DNA of 64,000 nucleotides. Source: Phlegmacium glaucopus (lineage: Eukaryota > Basidiomycota > Agaricomycetes > Agaricales > Cortinariaceae). Location of the stretch: the NCBI GenBank assembly GCA_015039465.1, contig MU130549.1:245930-309929 (forward strand). Reading direction: 5' to 3'. Within the stretch, counting starts at the first letter, position 1. Each line of letters begins with the position of its first letter. Below, piece after piece: positions 25,380-36,906 of this stretch. The notes under the pieces were generated by a model. That model ran no database searches, was not told where the DNA came from, and worked only from the letters and a program-made list of their open reading frames with translations. The translations under genes and the position numbers were made by a program.

Positions 25380-28300
25380 AATTCATTATAATTACTCTTA
25401 CAATCTACTTCTTTCGGCTTTATACCCTGCTCGTTTTCCCAACCATTCCCCGCCGCGCTGTGCAATGTATCGCCTTTAGCTTGTTTCCTTGTCGTATTTC
25501 CAGATGATGTTTTTTATCTGTTCAATAGTCACCAATGTTGCTTGTAGTATTTTTTTAACTGGTTATTATGGATGGGTTTTTAGAAATGACGTTGGGCTAA
25601 AACGAAGCGAGTGTGTGGTCTTTATATAAGTGAGCGCAGTCAGAGTTTCTCACGCTTGCATCTTGCTTCTCCTCTCGACTGTCATCGTCGTCTGAGTCTC
25701 GTTTATTTCGTTTATTTACAGAGTAATTCCAGTAATATACAGTATATCACTTTTCTGTTCAGCCAATTGCCTCACCAGAAGGAACCCTGACTGAGCTCTT
25801 GGTTGTGGTACCCACCTACCCACTCAGCTCATCTCGGTTACATAGATTAGGGATTTCTGATGGATCGAAAAGCCTGCAGCTTTTGGCCACACACTGCATG
25901 ATCAAAAGTAAGGAGTTTACCTCATCCTCAGGTAGATTCACAATCATCTCAGACACGCTGACTCGTGACTTCTCCGAGTAGGAACGGGTATTCTCCCTTG
26001 AACAACGTTTAGTCTTCGTTCGCTACACGCATCGTACCTCAAGTCCGACGACTGAAAGTTACCCACAAAGTCCTTCATACGATCATAGTTACATCGTATG
26101 AAGCAAGCAAGGATTGTCAGTTGACCGTAGTACGTGTTTGGAGCAAGGCCCATAAGCAAAATCCATCCTGTCCTCGTGATCCTTGAATGAATGTTCATAA
26201 TACAAATTACATACTTGACGTCCACTTTTGTGCAGAGTCATTGAAGGCTCGGTCGGATCCAAGCCCAAAATGAGGCTGGCAACAAGTGGTTTACTCTTGT
26301 CAACGACCACTGGTAGGCTTTCTGTTCTTGGCGGCATCATACACTTGCCAGCTGATAATATTCCGTTAATGGTCATCTCTGATATTCAAGCGGCTTTTAT
26401 TGGACTGTTGCAGCGGCGTCTTGTGATAACACGCAGTTCGGGATATCATGAGGGCAGCCGCTAGATCATCCCTCAAGGCCTATTGCAGAATAGCTGTTTC
26501 GTTAGAGTTTGATGTGCATAGCCGCACACATGTCAACTCACATGAGTTCATCTGGGAAGGTACGGCTACAGGGTCATGAACCGCTCCTGTTACTACTGGC
26601 GGCGCTGGGACGTGTTTTAATAGTTGCCAAGTCGCAGAAGATTTCGAAGGGACATCATATCCGATGGGCCTATCAAGCCAGCCCGCCATAAGTCGACCTA
26701 CTCTACGAAACAATTGATTTCGAAACTCGAGAAGGGCGTCCATCAGCCAAAGACCATTCCTAACTCTCTGGAGCCTGTTCAGGCTTGTGTTGGCGGCAAC
26801 TCCATCAAAGAGACCCTGGATCAGTGTGAGTAGGGCCGCGGTGCGTAAGGACAAATTTCTTTACTGAGACAATGCAGCGGTTATTAACCCACCCAAAAAC
26901 CATATCTGTAATTCCTCGCAATTATTAATAGCATAGCGGTTCATCCGATACTACTACACATGAAAAGTTGTAGTAAATCCATGGCCTCTTGGTGTCCACG
27001 GATTTCTAGTGTGTTATTTTGTGACCGAATTGGAATTTATTAGAGGATCTGCGACCATTCAATTCAGGAATGCATGAGCCTCGGCTAAGCACTGGAATCG
27101 TCATTCGCCCTTGCCACCCCGGGTAACCGCTAACATTCAACTTCTCACGTCAATAAGGAAATCGCATAAAGCCCTCTCACTAGAAATGAGTTTAAATACT
27201 ATAGATATATAAAGGCATCATGATAGACCTTGGACCATATAAAAATAAACCAAGCGGTGGTATTTACGATTCTGTCATTCGTTCCCGAATGATGATTTCT
27301 AACATTTGAAGTTAGCTTTTTCGGTCAACCTTGATATGAAACTTTGAATTTATTTTTTTACTCCGTTCAAGGCGGCTGTTCAGGAGGTTGGCTGTTCAGG
27401 TTTATCACGTCATCATAAAGCTGCAAGCCATGTTTCAAGCATCGTGACAATTAATAACATCGTAATCAGGGCATGTATTTAAATGTTATAGATTCTGAAC
27501 ATGCGAAAAAGCAGTATCCACCTCTAGATCCGACCTTGCAGGGTAAATAAAAAAGCCTTGCAGGAGCCTGCAAAAGTGCGACTTCCATCCTACAGCTGCT
27601 CGATTTAAATAAATAAAAATTGGATACGCACTATGAATTACACTTTTTTTACGACTCGGACAAGAACTAATTTTTGGTATGATGGATTCGGGTGATGGAT
27701 CCACATATAGACTTTTGCTGCCGTGTGCATACTATTGGCAGCGCCGTGAAATCCGCTAGAACAAAGAACCAACAACAAATTCGTGATTGACGCTGGTCAT
27801 TTGCTCAACAGTTGGTCAAAGCCACAAGTCAAAAAGTCAATTGATGGTCAATGACTATCAAAAACCGATTTGATCCTTGCCTTAACCTGGTTCAGCCAGG
27901 GTCGCCTCGGGTCACCTTGGGCGTTATTTTCCAGAAATCAAGGGAAATGCTATAATCACGTAAGACCCAATTTGGCATATCTGATAACATCTTATATATT
28001 GAATGCTTGCTCAAACATGATGAAGTAGAATGGAGAAGAGAGTCATTTGGAATGGTACATACCCCGTAGCTGACATTCTACATAGGTCAGATGAGCAACG
28101 TAGCCACAGCCTTTTTCCACCAAAGAGGGAAATCAACATCAATCGATGAAAATTTTGCGCCACTTGCGATCCACATCTCAAGATTGTCCAACTCCGACTT
28201 GTTACATGTATTATCTGTTACAAAACATATATTCCATGGACATAGGTCGAAGTTGGGTTAGGAACAGTTGGGAGAAGCACAGATCCCTTTTGGACTGCAG

Positions 28301-28646
28301 CCATGTGGCTCTGCTGAAACGGATGGATTGATGTCGAAATCCTTCCTTGATGGCTTTGCGATCCGGATCCAGTTCGGGCAAGTCCGGAGCCTAAGCCTAA
28401 TTCAAAAAAAATAGTTTCAACAGGATTTCGGTCCAACTTCAGTGCAGCAGACATGTAACTATTTCCAAGGGTAATTAGGTACTGTAAAATACAATTTGAG
28501 CGCAAAACTAAATAATGATCATCGATTGGCATCTACAAGGAGGGGGAGAAAAATGTGGATAGCGATGTGAACAATGTGTAAAAAAAAAAAAAAAATGCGA
28601 TTTGAAAGTGGGATGGAATGCAAAAAAAAAATACAGAAAAATATTA
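25380..28646. other. Gene-poor region
   Basis: Minus-strand ORFs at 26854-26480 (124 aa) and 26376-26089 (95 aa) look protein-like in composition but are joined only through frame breaks, so a decayed gene is possible. The rest is AT-rich with short direct repeats (GGCTGTTCAGG twice near 27375-27400; several TTGATGGTCAA-like words near 27800-27860). Nothing firm. Confidence 0.4.
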
Positions 28647-30336
28647 TTATGATTGCAGAGTCATGTTATGAGTCTGCAAAGGACCACCATTATTCATTAT
28701 ATCGAAGCTAGATATCATATCGTGATGAATTCGTTTTCGAGGGGGAAGATCCGTCAGATTCTGAGGGGCATAGTGCCGTTCAGTACGATATTCCGAATAA
28801 TCCGGAGCACCAACTTGTACCTCACAAGGGTATGGTGTGTCTAAAACCGATTAGAAACCAGAAGGTTGACCAGAGATTTGGGGAATCTACCGTGTAGTTG
28901 AGGCGCGTGCTCCCAAGTGCGGGAATGCTTCCTTGGCCTCCCTGTCTGATCCTATGTCCCGAATGTAAATGAAACGTAGGATATGGGTATGAAAGCTCAA
29001 TCATCATTACCTCAAGATGGGCTACTTGTTCGTTGGTGTACATGGTCTGGCCATCTGTCGGCCACTCTATCGATTTTTGACCGACACGGGTATTCATGAA
29101 GGGATCAACTGGGGTTCTGACATCCTAATAGGAAAAAAATATGACTTTGAGGATCTCATTCGAGAGTAGTTGAGAGCAAGTACCTCCATAGGATACCTTG
29201 GAGGACTGCGTCGATCGTCTCCGGAAATCGATGATTTTCTTGATCTAACATCTGAAAGAGTAAAATGTTGTAGGTCTATATCGGAAAAGAAAAAAAAAAA
29301 AAGGACATTCACGAACCCATTGGCAGCTGGTTTTGAGCTAGAATGATAGCCACTACAGGGAATGAGCAAGGGCGTCAGTCGTCAACAATTCCCATTACTC
29401 ACTTATATCGTCTCGTCGCTTTTCGGCATTTGTCACTGCAAGGCGAGCTTGTTGCTCAATTTCGCGGTAGGATGTATATCTCATAAAGGCTTCCTGAGTG
29501 TCCTTTTGTGCTCGCATCAGTGCCGAGCGAGCAGCTTGAAGTGCCTGTTCTGCTCGATTCGAGGTTCAAGACAGATTGGCTTCATACATCTTTGCAAAAA
29601 CTTACTCGATGAGCTGGCCTCTGCTTGGAGACCCTCTGCAGTACGAAAGGGAGAACCAGATGTTCTCAAATGAGCATGTTGTTCGTGATCTAAAGGATAT
29701 TAAATTAGCCATTGGAAAAAAAGAATTCGATTATCAATTTGAAATTTCTTATATACCATGGGGCGGACGGTGATCCATGAAACTCTGTTCTGAGGGTTCA
29801 GGCGTAAATGAGTCTTCAGATTGATCTCGTTGGGTGTAGGAAGAGTCTCCGCCGACTCCGTTCCGTAGACGTGGATTATGTGAAACCCCGGCGGCTTGTC
29901 GTTCGACAAATCTTCGGAGAAATGATAATTCGATGTCATCAGGCATCGTGTAAGGTGGTCCTTGGATATCGCCCTTTTGCATAAGCAACTCCAAGTGCGA
30001 CATGGTTTTATCCTTCAATTGCTGAAGCCATTCATGCAACTCCATATGATCCTGATCAGCACGGGCGTCGTAGTCTTGACGTCTTCGGGCTTTGCGCCAG
30101 TAAGTCTTGGTCATCTTGAGGGCGCGATTGACCTCACTATCCAGTATCCGATACCAATCGCTGGCCTGACGATTCAAACGCACAGCCAACACGCCAGGTT
30201 GCACTCGTAACTGCAAGACACATCGACCTTCTCGATCGGGTGGTCCGAGGACACCTTTCTGGCCTTGGTTGCCTCGAGTGGCACCACGAGAAACGTTTCC
30301 GAGTTCTGGCCAGGGGAGATCATCAGGAATAGACAT
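28647..30336 (-). CDS. Uncharacterised eight-exon protein with charged helical segments
   Basis: Assembled from small exons: 30336-29758, then seven exons down to the TAA at 28649-28647, giving about 427 aa. The start MSIPDDLPWPELG follows a stop-free leader. Residues ~55-165 are helical and charged (WYRILDSEVNRALKMTKTYW, LQQLKDKTMSHLELLMQKG). After the fifth intron comes DVRTPVDPFMNTRVGQKSIE, then MYTNEQVAHLE. The last exon has PPRKRIHHD, a possible basic nuclear signal. Every junction is GT-AG and in phase, and introns are 46-85 nt, so the model is internally consistent. No family is recognised. Confidence 0.65.
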
Positions 30337-30880
30337 TGTCGAAGAGCAAAGCTGCAGGAGAGATGGTGGCAAGTTCAAATGAAGGGTAAAAAAAAAAAAA
30401 ATCCCAGTCGTTAAATGGAATCCAGTAAAATCTGTCTAGGCCATTCGGTCTTTCACTGTGGGTTGGCTGGACCCTATTATAAGGGTGGCGGAACATCAAA
30501 ATCGTTTGTCACAAATGCTGAAACATAATATCAACGCCTTGGTAACGTCCATCCCCAAAAAGAAGAAACGAGTCAAATTTCTCTTAAATCAAAAATTTAT
30601 ATCCTTTTTTCTGGGTAGATTCCTTGAATCCCGACAGTTGGATTCCCACCAAACAAGTAACTCGATATATATATGGGTTATGGGGGTATTCGGATCAGGC
30701 CATGTCCATCGTTGCCCACAGGTGGGAATTTGTCATGGGAGCTACGCTTAAAACGCGTGTCCCAAGGTCTGCGAGGATTCTATATATACATTTATGTTCA
30801 GAACACGAGGAAGGAAACAATAGTCATGTCAGCAGTATTGCTTTGATGATAGACACCGGAATGCTTTTCACCGGAGCTCT

Positions 30881-33138
30881 TCAGGTTTGGAAATTGACGC
30901 CTTGAGCCAGCGGTGCTTCATCCGAGAAATTGACTGGACAATATCGCTTAGGGAATGCATTGCGGTAAACACGAAGAAAAAGCACATACTGGTGCAGGCG
31001 CTCCACCGCACGTACTGTTTCCACGAATCACCACCAGATTCCCTTCCCCTTGAGATTTTTAACAATGAAGGGACTGATCTTTTCCAGGAATAAATTCAAC
31101 CCTTACCATCCTGTACTCTGCAAGCAGTAAATCATAAATAAGTGCAACTTGATTATGTGGCAAGAGAAGCAAACCTTATTTCCGCCGAAAGCAGCGCCGA
31201 TTTCAGCGCCGCTAGTGCCCACATTTATCTTTTTTAACTAAATAAGCAGGTAGGAAATTTTCCATCGGCGCGCGACTTACGTTCACAATGCCAGTATCTG
31301 AGCCATTAGGACCAATCCATTTACCAAGGTTTCTGAGGTCCCGAGTCCACAGACTACTCGATAATCCCTATTATGCCAGCACAATAAGTACTAGCCATAG
31401 AGACGAGACGAGCCCTTGCCTGGGGTACGCTATTATTCCAGTGAATAGCCTGTTCCAACTCATCAAAAATAGCAACATTGAGGATCGGGGCAAAGGTTTC
31501 AGTCTTCCAGATGGCATCATCGGGTCTGTCTGATTTCGGGATGGTGATTGTTGGCTCAACAAAATTGCCGTAATTGAAAGGTATCTTATCATATTTGTTC
31601 CCTCCAGTCAAAATTTCTGCTCCAGAAGTACGAAGGTATTGAATGGCTTTGCTGTACGTGTCACACGCCGCACGTGAATGAAGTGGCCCAAGTAAGGTGC
31701 CATCAACCAGGGGATCTCCGGGGCTCACAGAACTGTAAAGTTTCTGAAGTCGTTCCAGAAATTCAGGAGCGATACGACTGTGGAGATAAAGCCTCCTCGT
31801 GGAGGTGCATCTCTGGCCCGCTGTACCCACGGCACCAAAGAATACAGCTGGGACAGCGAGGGATAAATCAGCATCAGGCATAATAATTGAAGCTAAGGGA
31901 CCAAGTTAATCTCGATTTTTTTTGGCAGCAAAAAAAAATATATCATATACCGTTATTACCGCCCAATTCTAAAATGGATTTTCCGAATCTTGATGCCACG
32001 GTTTTACCGACAGTGCGGCCAACTTCTTCACTGCCGGTAAATGATACTATGAAGACTTGTAAATTCCGCTGTTTGGCATAATACATTTGAAGGGTTACCC
32101 AGTTCCACATCATTGCTTTCAACAAGCGCTTTGCCGGTGTCCTTGTGGCCTGTGACTAAGCCTGCGACGGCACCTGGAACCCCGTTTCTTTCAAGTACGC
32201 TTGATACCATCTTTGTAACCGCGATGGCACATAATGGCGTAGTCGGGGATGGCTTCCATATGGTTGCATTCCCCGCGGCCAATGAAAGGGCCAGATTCCT
32301 AGTTTCAGTGAAGAGATGTCAAATATATTTCTGATAAATTAAACATACCATCCATAGACAGCCACGGGAAAATTGAAGGCGGATAAGACAGCAACAACAC
32401 CTAGTGGATTGGGAACTGCATTGACGTGTGAGTATTTATTATTCACGTTTGTATTATCTGGATCTTCCACCTTCAAGGATAGAGTGCCCAGGTCTCTCGG
32501 ATGCCACGACCCGACCATTCATCATTCTCGACAAACCTACGGCATAATCGCACTATGTCAAAGACAGATGGTGTTAAATTCGTTCGGCCGCGGAGAACTT
32601 GGAGGGACATGCTCACAATGTCAACAAATTCTTGAACCTCTCCCACCCCCTCAGTTCTAATTTTCCCCATTTCAAGGGAAACCAAAGCCCCAAGTTCCTC
32701 GCGCTGTACATTATCAGTCAAAATAAAAATAAAAAATTGCCACAAGTTCATGCCTTTGACGCAAGCACTTCTCTGATCTGTCTAAGAAGTTCACCACGGC
32801 GGGGAGCAGGTACATCTGTCAACAACCGAGTAAGATATGACTATAAAATGCAACATAAGCGAAAGTCCATTACTTCGAAAGTGGATATAAGCCTCGCGGC
32901 TTCGCTCAAGTGCGTCATGAAGCTCCTTAGGCGACGCCATTCTGACAGTTGCAAGAGTCTCTCCTGTGGTAGGACAGATAGATGAGATCAACTCTCCAGA
33001 GCCTTTCCACTGGCCGTCGTAAACACCAGATAGCTCCCCTTTAGTTGGGATACCAACAGACGACAGTATAGCAGATGCTCTCGTTGACAGGACACGCGTC
33101 AAACGCTTAGCAGACGGTAAACCTCGTGTAACGATCAT
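30881..33138 (-). CDS. ALDH7 (antiquitin)-type aldehyde dehydrogenase
   Basis: NAD-dependent aldehyde dehydrogenase of the ALDH7 family; family members oxidise alpha-aminoadipic semialdehyde/piperideine-6-carboxylate. Starts [20 protein letters not shown], which looks like a mitochondrial presequence. Landmarks in order: [75 protein letters not shown] (catalytic Glu), [13 protein letters not shown] (catalytic Cys), [56 protein letters not shown] and a tail [11 protein letters not shown]. It is split by many short introns, two of them apparent GC-AG introns (32753-32704 and 31419-31368), and includes an 11-nt exon at 31117-31107 encoding part of KSTGWG. Confidence 0.93.
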
Positions 33139-33276
33139 GCTTAATCAATACGAGCACTTATGTCTGGAATGCTGGTCAGTAGGAAAGAAAAGATGCTGGG
33201 CGTTGAGCGTTGCGACGTTGAGCGCTGAGCTTCACAATGTCCAAAATTGTGCTATGGGTATGATCCGTCAATTGGT

Positions 33277-33282
33277 CACGTG
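33277..33282. promoter_or_regulatory. CACGTG E-box upstream of the ALDH7 gene
   Basis: GGTCACGTGATC, about 140 bp upstream of the ALDH7 start, contains the Cbf1/bHLH core GTCACGTG. Two copies of AATGTCCAAAATTG flank it (33236-33249 and 33309-33322). Regulatory role inferred. Confidence 0.35.
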
Positions 33283-33569
33283 ATCACAATGAACTCTGTG
33301 TCAACGTCAATGTCCAAAATTGACGCGCAGGTTATCGCCGTCCTGTGGTGCTATCTATCACACACCACCGCCCTTCCGGTAGAGGCCATCGGGACATTGT
33401 AGTGGGCTTTCAAAGAAGCCATTCGGACTTGACCTGGACAACGAATGCTTTATCTGACAGATGACTGCAACAAGGTTTGTATTATAAGTGGAGGGCTGTG
33501 GGGCTCCCTTGCCCTAAGGACTGGCGCAAAATATTCAAAACAAGATCTCTCATTAAGATAACGGAAGGA

Positions 33570-35366
33570 TCAAAGTTCATCAAAAAATGAATGGTCGACA
33601 GCAATAGAGTTTTTACCCTTGGACTTTTTTTTCTTCGTAATCAATATATTCTTTTCGGCTTTTCGCTTTCTTTTCTTGGGCTGCGGTATATCGGATTCCT
33701 CACCAGATTCTCCCTCGTCGTCTGGTTCAAGATTATCCGCCTCCATTATCTCTGGCTTTTCCTCTGACCCTTCTTCTAAGTTTCCCCCATCTGCCTCGGT
33801 ATCGCTGTCGTCATCTCGAACGTCTGCAGCGAATGCTCCTTTGCCTATCTCAGTTGATTCAGTGTCGCGGAAAAATCCCTCCAGATCTGTCATTCTCAAG
33901 GTATCGTCATGACCAACGCTCCCAACCCACCACCTCCTTTGTGATTGCTCAGCTCCACTGGTCTCGCCTTGGCTCGCTTTTGACTTGTTGGGAATTCTTG
34001 AAGGTTTGGTACTCCCATCTTCCTCAATCGATAATTGACTCATTCCCCCTCCAATTGCTATGCGCTCAACAGGCAAATCACCATGATCCACCACGACACC
34101 TAATAGCTTGGTGGGTAAGATCTGCACAGCACGCACATACCCGTCCGAGGAGCCTGTAAGAACGGTACTCGTGGTATCAACGTTTGGCAAATCAGCAGGC
34201 AGCGTGCACAGCGCATCAACCGACAAAGGATGGCTAATGGGTTTTTCATAAACATAAGGTTATTCTCAGCGCCTTTGATAAACGTCGTGCGTACCCAGGT
34301 ACACGATCGACGCAGTCTCCCCAACCGCTGCTACGGTTGAATATAGAAAGAATTCCTAGTTGTGTTCCTACGACAAACTTTGAGGCCCTGGTGAGGTAAA
34401 AAAAAGATTCCATAAGTTGATCTTGACAGAGAAAACGAGGATTGGAAACTCTGGCAGAAGTCAAATAAGATTGAAGCAGCGTCATTGGACACGCATCATT
34501 CCTTTCCCATGGATCCATCCATCCACAGATCTGCCGTTTGTAAGTTCAAAGAAAATATACCAACCCTTTAATAGCGACAATGGAAAGAAGTTCATCCTCC
34601 TGATCCTCGGAGTGTGCAATAGGGTCTGTTTTTTTCGACCTTATATCCATGACAGACAGGGTGCCATCTCCACTATAAATCCGAGAATGTAAAAATAAAT
34701 GCAAACAAAATAAGATCTGTGCCCGCGTACCTAGTTGCAACAAGTTGTTTCTTGTCATCTAACCAGAGAAAATCTGTGATATAATCAGAGTGTTGTGTGT
34801 ATACCCGTATACAGTCTCGCTGCCGAGGATCCCAAAGCTGAAACGAGCACAAGCAGAACGTCATCAACTGACTTTCTGAGGGGTGTGAGACATTTGCGCA
34901 CTTTTACAACGCCATCGTCGTCTCCTGTGGACAAAAGCCAAGGCATAAGATGCTTTACTCGATTTATAGTGCATCTTTAAAATACTAGAAATATTACAAA
35001 AGGCAAAACAAAGAGTAAATGTCGGAAACTGACTCATGAGCTCTACGCCTTGTATCAATGCTCTCAGTAAGAGTATCAATGGTGCTGACAAACATGGTTT
35101 AAGTAGCGTATAAATCAAAGTAACCATATCACATACCTCAGAGATTTTCCTTTTCCAACTGCGTACAGATGTGACCCATCCTGATCTAGAGAAAGGCCAC
35201 GACATGATGATTTTGACGGACGCACGGAAAATGCAGGCGCATGATTTCCTTGATCATCGTAAGAGAAGGCTTTTACATATCCAGTCAAAAGCCCGGTATA
35301 TACTGTCGAGGACATAGGATGAAAAACCACATCGAATATTTGTGCGCCGACTGGAATTTCTGGCAT
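33570..35366 (-). CDS. jip5: WD-repeat protein JIP5 / WDR55
   Basis: Nucleolar WD40 protein involved in rRNA processing and ribosome biogenesis. Multi-exon. The ATG at 35366 gives MPEIPVGAQIFDVVFHP, the expected first blade; an upstream in-frame TTG is not used. Further blades: CRGLSLDQDGSHLYAVGKGK, INRVKHLMPWLLSTGDDDGV, LWDPRQRDCI, YITDFLWLDDKKQLVATSGDG, LSVMDIRSKKT and VVGTQLGILSIFNRSSGWGD. The C-terminus is an acidic then lysine-rich tail (PKKRKRKAEK, KKKKSKGK) ending DHSFFDEL, characteristic of JIP5. Introns are 50-80 nt with GT-AG ends. It sits upstream of the ALDH7 gene on the same strand, 431 bp apart. Confidence 0.92.
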
Positions 35367-36906
35367 TGGAAGAAACAACCAAAGATATTTGATCGGCTAA
35401 TTCCGGTTGATTGCGTGTGTTTGGTTCGATGGGCTTCCGTTTTCAAAGGGTTTCTTCTTCCAGGGTTCTCAGTCTCTACTGTACTGATTCGACCAATCGC
35501 ATTATTGAGTCCATAGGTTCAAATCCATATGTAATGAGCATTGAACATTGAATATTGAGCACTTGACTGCTTAATAACGGTTTCTCAGGCTAAATGACGT
35601 AGCACAGCCCTACTCTATTTATAATGAATGATCTGGCATAGTTACCATAGAACCCCATTTCTATATCTGTTCACGGATCCGGATCCATTGTCAGTGTTTG
35701 AACTCGACATATCAATGATTTACCGAAAACTGCTTTCTATGATCGACTAGTGCAACGCGACTCCGTCATGTTATAATAATAATAAAAGAGTGTCGATTAC
35801 ACGTTTTTAATTTACCAGATACCATGGATTCGTTCACTAGAAGTAATTTACTACAATAACTCCTTTAGCCCCGCCCGGGCCTTCCGAGTCGGCTAGAGGG
35901 TTTTTTTTTTCGAATTTAAATTCAACAATATGTTGCCTCAAACCGTAACGTGTAGGGATCACACAGCTCGTGTCTTCCATTTGCGTTTTACCTAAAACCC
36001 CTTTCGCAAATTTACTTCTCTGACAGACAAATTTTCCGATGCTTCTAAGGAGTTCTAAGGAGTTGATACCAACAACTACTCCGTTGACATTGGCACTGCT
36101 TACTTCTTGTTGGCTTGGCAAAAAATTCTGGCACTACCGACTCCGAGTCTACTACTGACAACCCTCACCCACCCAAACAAAAAAAATTGATTTTTGCCAA
36201 AACCTGAAAAAAAAAATACCTAGTAAATTGAGGGATTTCCATAGAGATTGAATACACAATAGTATTTTCCGACTGTTCGTACCGCTCAGTAATTCGAACT
36301 AAAACTTCCTTAGGAAATGGGGATATTCGGCCTCGAAAAAAATTTCATTTGTGGTTTGCTGATCCAGTTTTAATATACCGAACAGCGAGATTCCCTCAGA
36401 ATCCCAACAATGTAATCCTGATCTAATTGCTCGGATTTTTTGGGTAGTTTATTTCTAAAATTATGTACCAACTTCTTCTCCCTATTTTTCTTCAAAATGT
36501 CACACAACGCAACGCTAACCTATTGGGAAAGCCGGAAACACCCCCCCAAAGTGTTGCAGCATAAACGCAGTACCGCAGCAACCTCATAACACACCCCGTT
36601 GCGTGCTACACATCGCAGTTAAGTAACCCTTGTTGAAGGGTACGGATGTATATTCAAAATTCTCAAGATGATATTTTAAGGCTTCCCAGTCTTTACACAT
36701 GCTCGCAAGTATATGAAACAAAACCGAGCTCACCATCGGGGTTGCTAGCCTCTGTGTAGCCAGATCTCCTGAGAAGAATCGAAGTTACTTAGGATACATA
36801 TGTATTATCGAGATATCTTTGTCGTTCGGGTTCTCAGCTGATCATACAACCGCGATATCAGATGAAAAAAAACTTGTTTCGACCTCCTATATATTGACTA
36901 CCATCT
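35367..36906. other. Intergenic, about 1.5 kb
   Basis: JIP5 promoter side and F-box gene 3' flank. A 94-aa minus-strand ORF (36121-35837) has no recognisable domain. Several A/T homopolymers. No supported gene. Confidence 0.4.

Noticed and set aside
26089..26854. Minus-strand ORFs as a spliced gene
   Set aside because: No combination of GT-AG sites restored a frame and no family was recognised.
35510..35530. GGTTCAAATCC resembling a tRNA B box
   Set aside because: Flanking bases cannot form the T stem and no cloverleaf could be drawn.
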